DNA of 64,000 nt, taken from Prorocentrum cordatum (lineage: Eukaryota; Sar; Dinophyceae; Prorocentrales; Prorocentraceae). This document shows, piece after piece, positions 11,049 through 23,432 of the stretch; within the stretch, counting starts at the first letter, position 1, and each line of letters begins with the position of its first letter. The stretch is from the NCBI GenBank assembly GCA_963575745.1, contig CAUYUJ010003903.1, positions 22,501 to 86,500 of the forward strand. Direction: 5' to 3'. A program made the translations under genes and the position numbers. Under the pieces are notes generated by a model that saw only the letters and a program-made list of their open reading frames with translations, was not told where the DNA came from and ran no database searches.

Positions 11049-11255
11049 GTGTTGAAGTACCGAGAGCCCCGCCCCGTTCCCCGTATTTCAATGTTGGCCA
11101 CCAAACACGCCGAAGGGGAGCGCGAAGCGTTGCGAAATAAACGCCCACTTATGTTGGACTGCCCAGCCCTCCCCGTCAACCTTGACATGCGGGGAAAAGG
11201 GGGCGTGCTTCGTCGTCTTGTCTTCGATCCCCAAGATGGGCGTTTATTTCGCAAA
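11028..11255. repeat. Three-part inverted/direct repeat, possible small TIR element
   Basis: The word TTGCGAAATAAACGCCCA occurs at about 11030-11047 and 11130-11147 on plus, and inverted at 11236-11254. The second and third could bound a 127-bp element with about 22-bp terminal inverted repeats (CCCAYCTT continues in both). The inverted arm supplies the last codons before a stop in the ubiquitin-like frame. No target duplication is apparent. Confidence 0.55.
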
Positions 11256-12081
11256 CGGCGGCATCAGTAGCTGCGCTGGCCGCAGAGGCAACCAGCCCAG
11301 GTGGCGAAACTGTCGGGGCTGCGGCTGCCTCAAGGGCCTGCGAGCGGGAGCACTGTCCCACCTGCTGGTGCGGCGCCAGCGGCGCCGGTGGGCAAACCTG
11401 CGGTGGTAGCCGCAGCACGTGCGGCGCAGAGGGCCGACCCAGGAAGCGCCGGGGCATCCACGCCTTCAGCGATGCACATGGCGCATCTTCCGGCCAGCAG
11501 GGCTGGAGCAGCTGCATCAGCTGCCCCAACGGATGATCTGGCGGGGCTTGCGGGCCCGGGCCGCCACGCAGACAACGGAGCAGGTGAATCGTCGCGCCCT
11601 TCTGGATGTTGTAGTAGCCAATGTTCCTCTCGTCCTCTAGGTGCCTTGTCATGAAGATCAGGCGCTGCGTCTCCGGGGTGATGCCCTCCACATCCTGAAT
11701 GATGCATCTGATGGTGCTGATGGTGGTGCTCGGCTTGATACTCAGCCTCATGGTCTTGCCGTTCAGCGTCCTGACGAAGATGTGCGTATCTGGCTCCCTG
11801 AACTCCTGGTATGGTGTCCTCGTGCAGGCCTCCGCCATCACAATAGCAACGCCCGCAACGTCCGCCTCCGACGACTCCAAGGCCGCTCTTGAAGTCAGAG
11901 AGTCCGCGTCCAGCGACAAGTAGACCGAACTCAGAGCCCCAGTCCGTCTCCAGCGCCATGCACAGCGGGCCTGCGACCAGCAGCTCTGGGGTGCTGCGCA
12001 CCGCGACGCCGCCCAGGACGGGTCCTGAAGGTTGGCACCTCTCACCTTCGGGAGTACGGAGACAGGAATAGCACGACACAC
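11176..12081 (-). CDS. Ubiquitin-like domain protein (open frame, possible pseudogene)
   Basis: The minus-strand frame is 301 codons. Residues about 99-174 (11787-11560) are a full-length divergent ubiquitin fold that begins HIFVRTLNGKT and ends HLLRCLRGG. Compared with ubiquitin, Lys11 and Lys63 are kept, while Lys6, 27, 29, 33 and 48 are Arg, Arg, Ile, Val and Arg. Arg42, Ile44 and His68 of the hydrophobic face remain. The di-Gly is followed by about 127 residues of Pro/Ala-rich tail, so a mature ubiquitin would need cleavage there. The N-terminal 98 residues are unrecognised and may be intron or another frame. It could be one exon of a ubiquitin-like fusion, or a processed pseudogene. Confidence 0.7.
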   Translation of the reverse strand: MCRAIPVSVLPKVRGANLQDPSWAASRCAAPQSCWSQARCAWRWRRTGALSSVYLSLDADSLTSRAALESSEADVAGVAIVMAEACTRTPYQEFREPDTHIFVRTLNGKTMRLSIKPSTTISTIRCIIQDVEGITPETQRLIFMTRHLEDERNIGYYNIQKGATIHLLRCLRGGPGPQAPPDHPLGQLMQLLQPCWPEDAPCASLKAWMPRRFLGRPSAPHVLRLPPQVCPPAPLAPHQQVGQCSRSQALEAAAAPTVSPPGLVASAASAATDAAVCEINAHLGDRRQDDEARPLFPACQG

Positions 12082-12087
12082 GGGATC

Positions 12088-12605
12088 TGAGGGGAGGCCC
12101 GGAGCGGGTGGGTGTCGCGTGGGCGGCGGCGGGGGGGGGGTCCTCGGAAGTCAGGGGCACCCCCTTTTTCCCAGCGGCACCCCCCGCCGCTGGTCCCGCG
12201 CTCCCCTCCAGGTTTTGACCCTCCCCCCAGTCCGAGGGTGCCGTGGGATCAGGGAGAGGACTCCGTTCCACACCCTGTCCGCGCAGGCGCCCTCCACGAG
12301 CAGCGAGGCGCCTGCTTCTGGGGCTGCACCGTTCACCCCGGGCGCTGAGGGCCCGCTCTCGAGCATCTCCGCGCTCTCGTCCGCCGTCGGCGGCGCCTGC
12401 GACGAGAGCACCGCGCGGTGCCCGCGGCGCGCGAGGGAGAGTTTGAAACCGCATACGCTTCAAAACAAGAGTGCATGCGGGAGAAATCCTGCCATGCTCG
12501 GGGTGGATCCGGGGAGATAGCAGAGTAGTAGTCATGCCCAGTATTTGCAGAAACGAGGGAGGAGGGAGGACGGAGGACTGACGGGTCGGTGCCCTTCGAT
12601 TTTCT
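12088..12605. other. Between ubiquitin-like and NFU-like exons
   Basis: GC-rich sequence. The minus frame 12411-12151 (words such as PPTADESAEMLESGPSAPG and RVWNGVLSLIPRHP) has ordinary composition and could be an exon, but no domain is recognised. A run of G at about 12125-12140 and a C-rich stretch near 12160-12190 break other frames. Confidence 0.3.
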
Positions 12606-12743
12606 GCCCCAGGATGTGACAATGGCTGGGGCGTCGCCCTCGAGAACAGAGTCGCTGTGCACGTCGATGGTGCCGCCACTGACGCTCAGGAACGGCCGGA
12701 TGCCGTCGAGCACCTCCTCCACCCCGTCTTCGGAAAGTTGTTC
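12606..12743 (-). CDS. Possible exon: start of a NifU/NFU C-terminal domain
   Basis: On the minus strand an acceptor-like CTCTCGCAG ends at 12744 and the following frame reads EQLSEDGVEEVLDGIRPFLS then VSGGTIDVHS. This resembles the first helix and strand of the NFU iron-sulfur scaffold domain, typically VxxVLDExRPxLxxDGGxV. Here the Asp before GG is Ser. The CxxC cluster that binds the Fe-S centre is not found downstream, so the exon may end near the GTGCAC at about 12660 or the gene may be broken. NFU proteins pass Fe-S clusters to client enzymes in plastids or mitochondria. The match rests on about 25 residues. Confidence 0.5.
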
Positions 12744-12749
12744 CTGCGA

Positions 12750-14350
12750 GAGGCCAGAATCATAGAGACGCGACGGGGGGTGGGGGGGACTTCCTGGGAT
12801 GGTGAAGAGGAGAATGACCGTGTGAACGACCGATCGGCACCACGTGCCGTCATGCCCGACTCAGAAAGTCGGCCCGCTGGGACAACATCCTGCAGATGAG
12901 ATCGTGACTCTGGGGTCTTATGGCATGGATGCTTGCCCTTTGCGACCCGCTGGAGGTTCTCATAACCTTTACGACTGCGCTTCGGAAGGAAGGCTTAGCG
13001 AGGTGACGGGGTTGGTTGTCGACGTCAACCCGCATTTAATATAGAAACGCACTTGGTGACGGCCAAGCCAAGACATGATGGCTGGGGTCGACCAAAAATG
13101 AACCGATCCAAACGGGCCCCAGAAACTCCCGAACCATGACCCCAGCCATCATGGGGAAACGGATGGGCCCCTGAAGGCCCCTGAAGGCCTTTGGGGCAAA
13201 GACTCGGGAGCGGCCAAGAGGGGGGTGTCCAAGAGGGGGGGGTGCAAATCATGACCGGCGGCATGTGCGCAGCCCAGCGGGGGGGCCAGGGACGTAATGA
13301 AATAAGAAGAGGCGCCACGAAATCTGGGGAGATATTATGGCCCCCGCCATGATATCCCCCCCCTAATCATCACCCCCCCTCTTTGCCGCCCCCGAAAGAC
13401 GGGTACACGCAGCCTCCAGGGCGTACCGGTAACTAATTCGAGACATTCCGAGCAACGCCATGGGAGACCATGCCTGATACACTCCTGTGCGGACTGGGCG
13501 AGAGCGGCATCATTGGATGAGATCCTCACTCGAGCAGCAGAAGTAGATCCCACCCACTGCCCCTCCCAGCCGTCCACGGATAGCGCAACAAAAAAGGCGC
13601 GTCTGGTCCTCCTTCTGACCAACAATGTTTCTACATCTACAGTATGTGTCTACAGCCAGGAGAAGAGGGAGGGGGACGAGGCGAACAAGGAGGGGGGAGA
13701 AAGACAAGGAGCAGCAACATAGGAAGGAAAAAAGGGCGGTGGGAGGAGGAACTTCCGTGGCGTCCTGGTGATGGTCCCCCCTGTGGTGCCACGCTTCGCT
13801 GGTGGGCGGGATGTGGTGCTCTGATGTCGCCCGGGGCGTGTCATCTCTTTGTGTCCCAGCTCTCCCGCATCATTCCCCGAAGAGTGCTTGCACCGAGGGC
13901 TTCGAGCTCGGCATCTTTGGAATCATTGGCTGTCGCTCCCTGGCTGTCCCCAGTGCGCGCACGTGGGCGCCTCGTGGGCGCGCCGTGCTCTGTGGCATTT
14001 CTATCCGCGTGGCCGCCCGTGAGCGCCTCACGGAGGCCCCCGTGTGCCATCTAAGATTTCGAAATTCTCGCCCAGAGTCCGCCCGTGGACGCCCCGTGCG
14101 CTGGCCAGCATGCCTTTGCATAGTGTCCGCACTTGGGCGCTGCGTGGCTGTATCGTGCGCTGGCTCGTGTCCCTCCCCTCTTAACACATCGAAATCTTCC
14201 CCCCTTTCGAGGCTGGGGTTATCGGCCCCCTTCCACGTATTGGGTTTCATGCTCATGCTCCACGACCGTTCGTCCGAAACCTTACATACTAGCCTGGCAC
14301 CCAGGTCGGTACCGGCACCTCCCGCCTTCTCCTGCAAACTCTACTACGCG
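12750..14350. other. Unassigned sequence
   Basis: No domain recognised in about 1.6 kb. It holds an inverted repeat (13073-13153), G and C homopolymer runs near 13210-13240 and 13360-13380, and a purine-rich patch at 13660-13750. Confidence 0.35.
13073..13153. repeat. Short inverted repeat
   Basis: ACATGATGGCTGGGGTC at about 13073-13089 is matched by its complement GACCCCAGCCATCATG at about 13138-13153, with about 48 bases between them. The sequence could form a hairpin or be the ends of a very small element. No flanking duplication was recognised. Confidence 0.7.
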
Positions 14351-14359
14351 GTGCACATG

Positions 14360-15860
<1,501 letters not shown>

Positions 15861-16081
15861 GGTCACGCGCGGATGGTGCGCGGTGGGTGGATTGCACCCG
15901 TGTGTGTGTGTGTTGCATCGCGTGTGACCCCGCTTCGAAAGGATCTCAGGCTCTACCTCTATGCCGAACCTGGCCGGAACGCTCTGGCGGCTCGCATCTG
16001 TACCTCGTATGGCTGCTGCCCGATCGCAACCCAACCGGTGCTCGCACTCAGGGGCCCTCGCTGGTCTCAGCATCGGTGGGC

Positions 16082-16332
16082 GGACAAAAAGTGTCCACAC
16101 TTGTCGCGCCAAGATAATTCGTTGTTAAATCAAGTCGAACGAATATGTATACCCCCCTTCCCCCCAACTCAAAGTTGGCGGGATTATGCGGCACGCCGCG
16201 CGCCAAGGACAAAATGTGGACACCTCAACTTTGGGTTTTGGGGGGGAGGGGTGCGAGGCAAGTGCATCATGCTGTTGCGGTTGTTATCACGTCGCAGTGT
16301 CTTGCCGCCCTGGGTGTGGACACTTTTTGTCC
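16082..16332. mobile_element. 251-bp element with 19-bp terminal inverted repeats
   Basis: GGACAAAAAGTGTCCACAC at 16082-16100 is the exact complement of the sequence ending at 16332. Both arms are flanked by GGGC (16078-16081 and 16333-16336), a possible 4-bp target duplication. The arm is itself part palindrome (GGACA...TGTCC). A related word GACAAAATGTGGACAC lies inside near 16208. No transposase frame, so it would be non-autonomous. Confidence 0.7.
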
Positions 16333-16349
16333 GGGCACCGAAGCACTCG

Positions 16350-16590
16350 GGGGGGGACTTCCCGGGTCCTCGCCACGCGCGCGCCCGTGCCCGCTCGCGG
16401 GCGCCCCCGTGGGCGCCCCCCCGCGCGCTGGGCGGGTCTGCCGAGGTCTCGCCCGCGCCCGCGCCCCGTGGCCCGCTCGCGGGCGCCCCGCGGGCTGGGT
16501 GGGCTGCCCGAGGCTTCGCAGCGCTGGCGCCCCGTGGCCCGCTCGTGGGCGCCTCGGGGGCGCCCCGTGCGCCCAGGACTCGGGCCTACA
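16350..16590 (+). repeat. GC-rich minisatellite, left arm of compound repeat
   Basis: Irregular units of about 50-65 bp carry words such as GTGGCCCGCTCGTGGGCGCC and GGGCGCCCC. The reverse complement of this family forms the array at 17305-17845, and a same-orientation copy lies at 57480-57615. Confidence 0.75.
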
Positions 16591-16599
16591 CAACAGCTG

Positions 16600-16920
16600 C
16601 GCACACAAGTAAGGGGTTGCACCGCGCAGCTCACGCCACACAGCTCGCACCGCACAGCTTTGAAGGGGCCCCAGGGCACACAAATAGATACACACAAATA
16701 AAAATATTTCCCATATTTTTCCCATATTTTCTGGGTTTCTGTCTTCCCCACAACTTCCCGTACTTTCCTATATTTTCTGGGGAATCGAAGATTAATTGTG
16801 TCTGTGTGTTTTTTCCCTCCTGAAACTTAGAACACAGTTTGCACCACGTAGCTTGCACAACACAGCTTACACAGCATAGCTCGCACGGCATAGCTGCCAC
16901 CTCCAGTGTGCGATAACTCA
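16600..16920 (+). repeat. AGCTTGCACCACA satellite, left arm
   Basis: Units of about 14-16 bp of the type AGCTTGCACCACACA occupy 16600-16661 and 16824-16915, split by an inserted ~160-bp mobile element. The complementary array follows at 16925-17300. Confidence 0.8.
16662..16823 (+). mobile_element. ~160-bp AAGGGGCCC element, copy 1
   Basis: This starts GAAGGGGCCCC, contains ACACACAAATA words, two CCCATATTTTC blocks, CTGGGTTTCTGTCTTCC and a GTGTCTGTGTGTTTTTTCCC end followed by TCCTGA. Four relatives lie at 33474, 33826 (inverted), 35210 and 47497. It sits inside the AGCTTGCACC satellite, so it is a later insertion. Flanks AGCTT and AACTT suggest a decayed duplication. Confidence 0.85.
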
Positions 16921-16924
16921 CGGT

Positions 16925-17304
16925 CTGCGGTGAATGCTGTGGTGCCGACTATGTGGAGCAAGTATTGGCGTGTACGTGTGAACTACGCGGTGCCAGCTGT
17001 GTGGTGTAGGCTATGTGGTGGCAGCTTTGCGGTGCAAGCTGAGTGATGTAAGCTATGTGGTGCAATCTATGCCGTTCAGTCTGTGGTGCAAGCTACAGGG
17101 TGCAAGCTATATGGTGCAAGCGATGTGGTGTAAGAATTGTCCTTCAAGTGCAAGTTACTCGGTGCAAGCTATGTTGTGCAGGCTACGCCGTGTGATCAGG
17201 GTGGTGCCAACTATTTGGTGCACGCTGCGTGGCTTGAGCCGTGTCGTGAAAGCCATGTGGTGCAAGCCAGGTGGTAAAAAGCTACGGGGTGCAAGCTACA
17301 TGTG
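16925..17304 (-). repeat. GTGCAAGCTATGTG satellite, right arm (inverted)
   Basis: Units GTGCAAGCTATGTG(G) of about 14-23 bp are the reverse complement of the array at 16600-16915. Together they make an inverted arrangement about a centre near 16920-16990. Confidence 0.85.
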
Positions 17305-17845
17305 CGGCCGCCCAGCGCACGAGGGGCCCACGGTCGGGCACCGGGCGAAACCCCGGCTGACCCACACACCGCACGAGGCGCCCACGAGGCGCCCACCAGG
17401 CGCAACCTCGGCTCACCCACCCAGCGCACGGGGCCTCCACGAGGCGCCCAAGGGGCGGGCACCAGGCGAAACCCGACGGGCCCGCCCGGCGCACGCTGCG
17501 CCCACGAGGCTCCCGCGGGCCGGCACCAGGCACAGGCCCGGCTCGCGCACGCGGCGCGCGGGGCGCCGACGGGGCGCCCACGAGCGGGCACCGCGCGAAG
17601 CCTCGGCTGCACCACCCGGCGCACGGAGGCGCCCGCGGGGCGCTCGCGGGGCGCCCGCGTGTGCCCACGCGCGGGCACCGGGCACAAGCCTGGCTCGCTC
17701 ACGCAGCGCGCAGGGCGCCAACGAGGCGCCCACGAGCGGGCACCGGGCGAAGCCTCGGCTGCACCAGCCGGCGCAAGAGGCGCCCGCGAGGCGCTCGCGG
17801 GGCGCCCGCGTGTGCCCACGCGCGGGCACTGGGCGCAAGCTTCGG
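17305..17845 (-). repeat. GC-rich minisatellite, right arm of compound repeat
   Basis: Units of roughly 50-70 bp contain GAGGCGCCCACGAGCGGGCA and CCGGGCGAAGCCTCGGCTG. The order (GC minisatellite outside, GCAAGCT satellite inside) mirrors 16350-16920. Frames on both strands stay open because the units lack stop triplets. Confidence 0.85.
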
Positions 17846-18005
17846 TGACCCATTCAACCTCTCACGGAAGTCTAGCCCCGAAGCGCAAGCACCGATCGGG
17901 GGAGCTAGCCTGCGCAAGAGAGCGAGATTGACAAACCCGCGAGCCTCCACAGAAGCTGCGATGCGGAGCAGATGCGTTGATGCGACAAGTGCAGGGTGAA
18001 ATTTT
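17846..18005. other. Unassigned junction sequence
   Basis: Mixed sequence between the compound satellite and module copy 2; no feature seen. Confidence 0.4.
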
Positions 18006-18009
18006 CCCG

Positions 18010-18815
18010 GTGTAGAAGCATGTGGGTCACACGCACGCGCGCACATGTGCAAACCAATTGCAACACCATGCGCCATAATGTGTATCTATGTTGTACTTCA
18101 TACTGAAACCCTGCAACTTCGAATTCGAACATTAAAAAAACAGATCTTGCTCGCGCACACGCTGAAATGGCATGAACACCACAGCGCTTGCCATTACACC
18201 AAACGGGGCCATGCGGGTCGCACGCGAGCGCATGTCGGAATTGTCAAAAGCAAATCGCACACCCGCCAACTGTGTCAAAGAAAATCATGCGGGCCACGCG
18301 CGCGTCCCCCCGCGCGCATGTATAACCCATTGCGAACCAATTGCCTCCCCAATCGTTTCAACATACAAATGCCCGAACACGTTCGGAACAATGCGTTGTT
18401 TTCCAACAAGGGCTCTGCCAGAATGTCTGCGCGTGCACTTCCTCACCATCCTAATCATTACCATCGCCAGCATCATCGCCACCGTCGTCCTTGTCACCGT
18501 TGTAGATTGCCGCATGGTAAGCACCATCGTCGTCACCGTCGTTGCCGTTGCCGTTGTCATTATCGCCACCACCACCCGCTGTCACCATCTTCGTCGTCGT
18601 CTCCTATGTTGTCGTCATCATTGCTACTCCACGGGCCGCCACATTGATCTTCATGATGAGGGTCAGCGCGTCATTCCGCCCTCTGGAATTCGCGAGCATG
18701 TCCCGACGATTACTACTGCTCACGCCATCTTCAGTGTTGTCAGCGTGTTGCGGATGGGGCGGCGGGATGTATGCTCGAGCATGGGAGGTGGCCATGCGCG
18801 ATTACTCACTGCGAG
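18010..18815 (+). repeat. Triple-hairpin/ATC module, copy 2
   Basis: GC blocks begin at about 18019, 18207 and 18286 (spacings 188 and 79). Then comes a degenerate ATC/GTC region (18430-18640) and a tail at about 18741-18785 (GTTGCGGATGGGGCGG, GATGTATGCTCGAGCATGGGAG). The trinucleotide part is not expanded, so this is the shortest copy and may show the ancestral form. Confidence 0.75.
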
Positions 18816-18990
18816 TAGCACTACATAGCTTCTGTCTAGAAGGAAGTGGAAGAGACCCCCCCCACCGAAATCAAGACAAGCGACCCCCGCGGCGTATTGC
18901 CGTTCTTTCCACACCTAATCCGCACGACCGTCCATCCGACTATCACCCTAACCAAACCGTTATCGACAATCTCGAATCTCCTTCCAAATA
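18816..18990. other. Unassigned sequence between modules
   Basis: Short mixed-composition spacer, no feature seen. Confidence 0.4.
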
Positions 18991-19641
18991 TTCGATGCAC
19001 ACGCGCTGAACTAAGAAGTCTTTTGTCCAAAACTCCCATTCCAGAACAATGTGTCACGGGGCACGTGCGCGCGCCGACGCGCGCGCACGCCAACATCCGT
19101 CAAACGCCATTGACTTGTCAAACAATTTCAGGACACGGCCAATCACAACTATCACACACCATTGCGTCATCAACCATACAGCTGCCAGAATTCTGCGCGC
19201 GCTCGCTCGCTGAAATGTTACGAAATCCCTTGGCTTCAGCCATTCTGCCAAAACGGGGCATGCGGGCCACTTGCGCGGGCATGTTGAACACGTTCTACCA
19301 GTATCGCGCGCCCTCCAAACTTTGTCACAGAGTCGCACGCGCGCGCCTCTGCGCGTGCACGTCGAAATGCGCCCAAACTCGTTGGCCTTCCGACCATGTC
19401 AGCACACACGTGTTAACACACATTCGAACACCCAATGACAGATCACGGTCTGGGATTCTTGTGTGCGGGCACGTTCCCATCGTTCTCCTGAAAGCAATCG
19501 TTATCATCATCGTCAGCCTCATCATAGTCGTCACCATCATCATCATCACCATCGTCGGGGTCATCGTCATCGCTGCCATTGTTGAAGTCGTCACCCTCGT
19601 TAAATTTCAGAGCACGTGCACTTTCTCCACATCATCATCAT

Positions 19642-19673
<32 letters not shown>

Positions 19674-20065
19674 TCATCAACATCATCATCTTCCTCCTCA
19701 TCATCACCAATACAATTGTCATCATCATTGCCAGCGTCAGCGGTGCCACCGTCATTGTCATCACCATAACCAGCATCATCACCACCGTCGTCGTCATCGT
19801 TCCACCCCATCTCCAATGTCGTCGCTATCGGCATCGTCGTCATCACCACTATCATCGCCATCGTCGTTGGCGTCGTACCAATCATCAACCCCACCACAAT
19901 TTCGCGACCCGCCAGGCCGGCTCGTCTGCGCGGTTGAGTTCCACGCGCCCGTGCGCTCGTTGAGATCATGGCCATATGAATTGTGCCAACAGGTTGCGGG
20001 TGGGAAGGTGCGATGTTTGCACGAGCAGTGGAGTCGTCGACTGCAAGACGGTCCAGTGTAATTGC
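18990..20065 (+). repeat. Triple-hairpin/ATC module, copy 3
   Basis: GC blocks begin at about 19058, 19255 and 19333 (spacings 197 and 78). The ATC/GTC region spans 19490-19880, and the tail at about 19940-20030 contains TTGAGATCATGGCC and TTGCGGGTGGGAAGGTGCGATG. It shares CTCGTCTGCGCGG and the ATCATGGCC words with copy 1, its closest relative. Confidence 0.8.
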
Positions 20066-20319
20066 ACCTCATAGGTTCTCCCCCTGGAGAGTAGAATATC
20101 AGCTCTGCGCGTTGCCTTCAAATGTCCATGATCGATGGCCACTCGCCCGAACATATCAAAGCACACGTCCCAACCGTGCACGCTGTTCGACCACAGTCCT
20201 CACCCGCGTCAGACATTGTGATGCAGACCCCCTCGCTTGAATGCAGCTGAATCCTCGTGCTGGCGGGCCCCTCGCGCCATCACCAAGGCACGCCCGCCGG
20301 GCCCCTAGCAGGCATCGCA

Positions 20320-20320
<1 letters not shown>
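20066..20320. other. Unassigned sequence
   Basis: Spacer between module copies 3 and 4, no feature seen. Confidence 0.4.
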
Positions 20321-21410
<1,090 letters not shown>

Positions 21411-22164
21411 AACTCTTAAACAGGTAAGTGCCGCATGCTACAAAAGAAACTGCATTATATGGGGTCACACCGCACAACTTCCACCACACATCGAGAAAAC
21501 CTAATCCCAACGTTTGGGTCCACGAGGGCAAACATGTTATGCACCTCCTTGCGGAACGATTCATCTGCTTACCTCGCGGCGAACGCTTTGCACGCGTGCA
21601 TCGGGATGTCAGGCCGGTCGAGGCCTCTCATATCATCGTCCTCACTTCTTCGGCGGCTCTCCCCGAGTCCTCCTCGGGCATCACCGAGACGACCTCATCG
21701 ACCTCTGGGATGCGCTCCTTCAAGCTTTTCTCTATGCCTGGGCGGGTAGGCCGAACTGAGTCGAGGAAGCGTGCCTTTCAGCCCCTCGATGAGAAGCCTC
21801 CCAGGACGCCGACTCCAAACTGCCACTCCTGTCAGCGCGCTGACAAAATGCGTATATGTGTGATGTTCCTCATTTTCCCTGCTGCTCCACCCCTTCGTCT
21901 CTCCTAGCCTCCCCCCCCCTCTACGCGTTCCCCCGATGCACCAGCCGTGCCCCCCCGCTCCCCCTCTCCACTGTAGTCCTCTGGGGGCCCTGTCGCCCCT
22001 CTGCCCCTCTCACTCTCTTCCCCCCTGTCCCGCCCTCTGCCCCCCCCCTCCGCTACTGTGCCCTGCGGCTCCCGAACAGTCAGTCCACGGAGGCCGCGGA
22101 AGGGCCAGGCACCCCAAACAACGTCCGAATACTATCGCCCTCCTCCTACTGCTGCTCCTGCTCC
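21411..22164. other. Unassigned sequence, C-rich to the right
   Basis: 21430-21890 is open on plus for 159 codons without a recognised domain. 21890-22060 is C-rich (CCCCTCTCC words). Confidence 0.35.
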
Positions 22165-22169
22165 TGCTC

Positions 22170-22342
22170 TAAAACAGGGCTCGGATCGGGATAAATCGCT
22201 CCAGAGCGTTCCGGAGCGCTTTCAGAGCGTTCCGGAACGCTCTGGAGCGGCCGCGGCGCCCAATACATCCTCCAAACCCGCCGATTCTCAGAGATTTCGA
22301 GTTATCCCGCTCCGATTTTGTCCCGATCTTCGCGTCGTTTTA
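22170..22342 (+). mobile_element. 173-bp MITE, copy A
   Basis: Starts TAAAACAGGGCTCGGATCGG and ends with the near-complement CCCGATCTTCGCGTCGTTTTA: terminal inverted repeats of about 25 bp with mismatches. It is flanked by TGCTC (22165-22169 and 22343-22347). Inside is a palindromic cluster of CCAGAGCGTTCCGGAACGCTCTGG-type words. A second copy of identical length lies inverted at 45693-45865. No coding capacity. Confidence 0.9.
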
Positions 22343-22347
22343 TGCTC

Positions 22348-23430
22348 CTCCTCCTCCTCGAGCCCCCCGCAAGACGCTCGAGGGCTCTCCGAGCCGCCCC
22401 GCCGTCCCGCGGGAGGCGGGCGGCAGGAGGCGGGCGGGAGGCGGGCGGCGCGCCCATCTTCAGCGTCACGGAGGAGGAGCTGCAGCTGGAGCAGGCGCCT
22501 GTCTCGCGCTCGGGGCGTGGCGGGGCCGTCGCGCCAGTGGAGCGGCAAAGGCGAGCCTGATATGATGGTGAAGGTGATGGCGGTGATGCTGGTGAAGCTG
22601 GCGAGCGATCATCGAAACGGAGGCTGAACAAGAACTCGGAAACCGGAGACACTGCGCCTGCCTGCGCGGCCGCCCAAGACGAGGAAGAGTTGTGAGGAAA
22701 ACAAGCCCGATGCCGCTTGCGGGTTCCGGGAGCCATGCGGTGAAAAGGCTCGGCACCAGCCCTGCACGTCCTAGAAGGGAGGAGTGGAGTGGAGCGGAGG
22801 AGGACTGACGAAGGATGGAAGATGAGGGAAAATGGGAGGGGCGGGGGGGGGGAGCGGAGGGGAAAAAGAGGCGGATGGAGACGGGAAAAGAGCAGGGAGA
22901 AGCGATGATGAACAAGAGGGAAGAGCAGAATCCAACGGAGGGGAGGGGGAGGAATGCTGCGCCTCATCAGTACTCAGCGAGCGAACTTTGCAGAGATAGC
23001 CGGCAAGTTTCTCCACCTCGTCAGGGGCCTTTATCCGCTGAGGTGCCGCATGGGCTCCAGACATGTACCTGGAAAGCGGGAACCACTGCAGCTGGGCCGG
23101 GCCGAGGGAGGGACGCCGAGCCCCGCGCGGGGAGCCACCCATCACAGGACTCGCTCGATCCTTTGCTGGGGGGGGGGGCCATCTTGCGAGACGGACCAGC
23201 AACACTTGCGGGCGCTTGCGGCGCCTGGGGATCCAGAAGAAGAGGAGGACGCCTCAGCCTGCTGGCCGCGCCGCGGCCCGGCGGGTGCCAACATGGCTTG
23301 GTCAGGGCACCGCGCGCCCGTCTGGTACGCGAAGCACGGCAGTGATGTGTGCGATGACGGTTTGACCAACCCGTGGTGCCACGAGAGCACGACAAGCACG
23401 TAAAGCTAAACAACTGGCCGCTCGGAGGCT
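22348..23430. other. Unassigned GC-rich sequence
   Basis: Includes GGCGGGCGGGAGG-like words (22400-22450) and a purine tract (22780-22950). No recognised protein. Confidence 0.35.
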
Positions 23431-23432
23431 AA

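Noticed and set aside
16662-16823. The ~160-bp element as an introner-type intron
   Set aside because: It has no GT/GC/GA donor at its start or AG at its end relative to the duplications and does not interrupt a recognised exon. Left open only as a test in the findings.
17305-17845. Ala/Arg/Pro-rich open frames as genes
   Set aside because: They are frames of a GC minisatellite lacking stop triplets, open on both strands.
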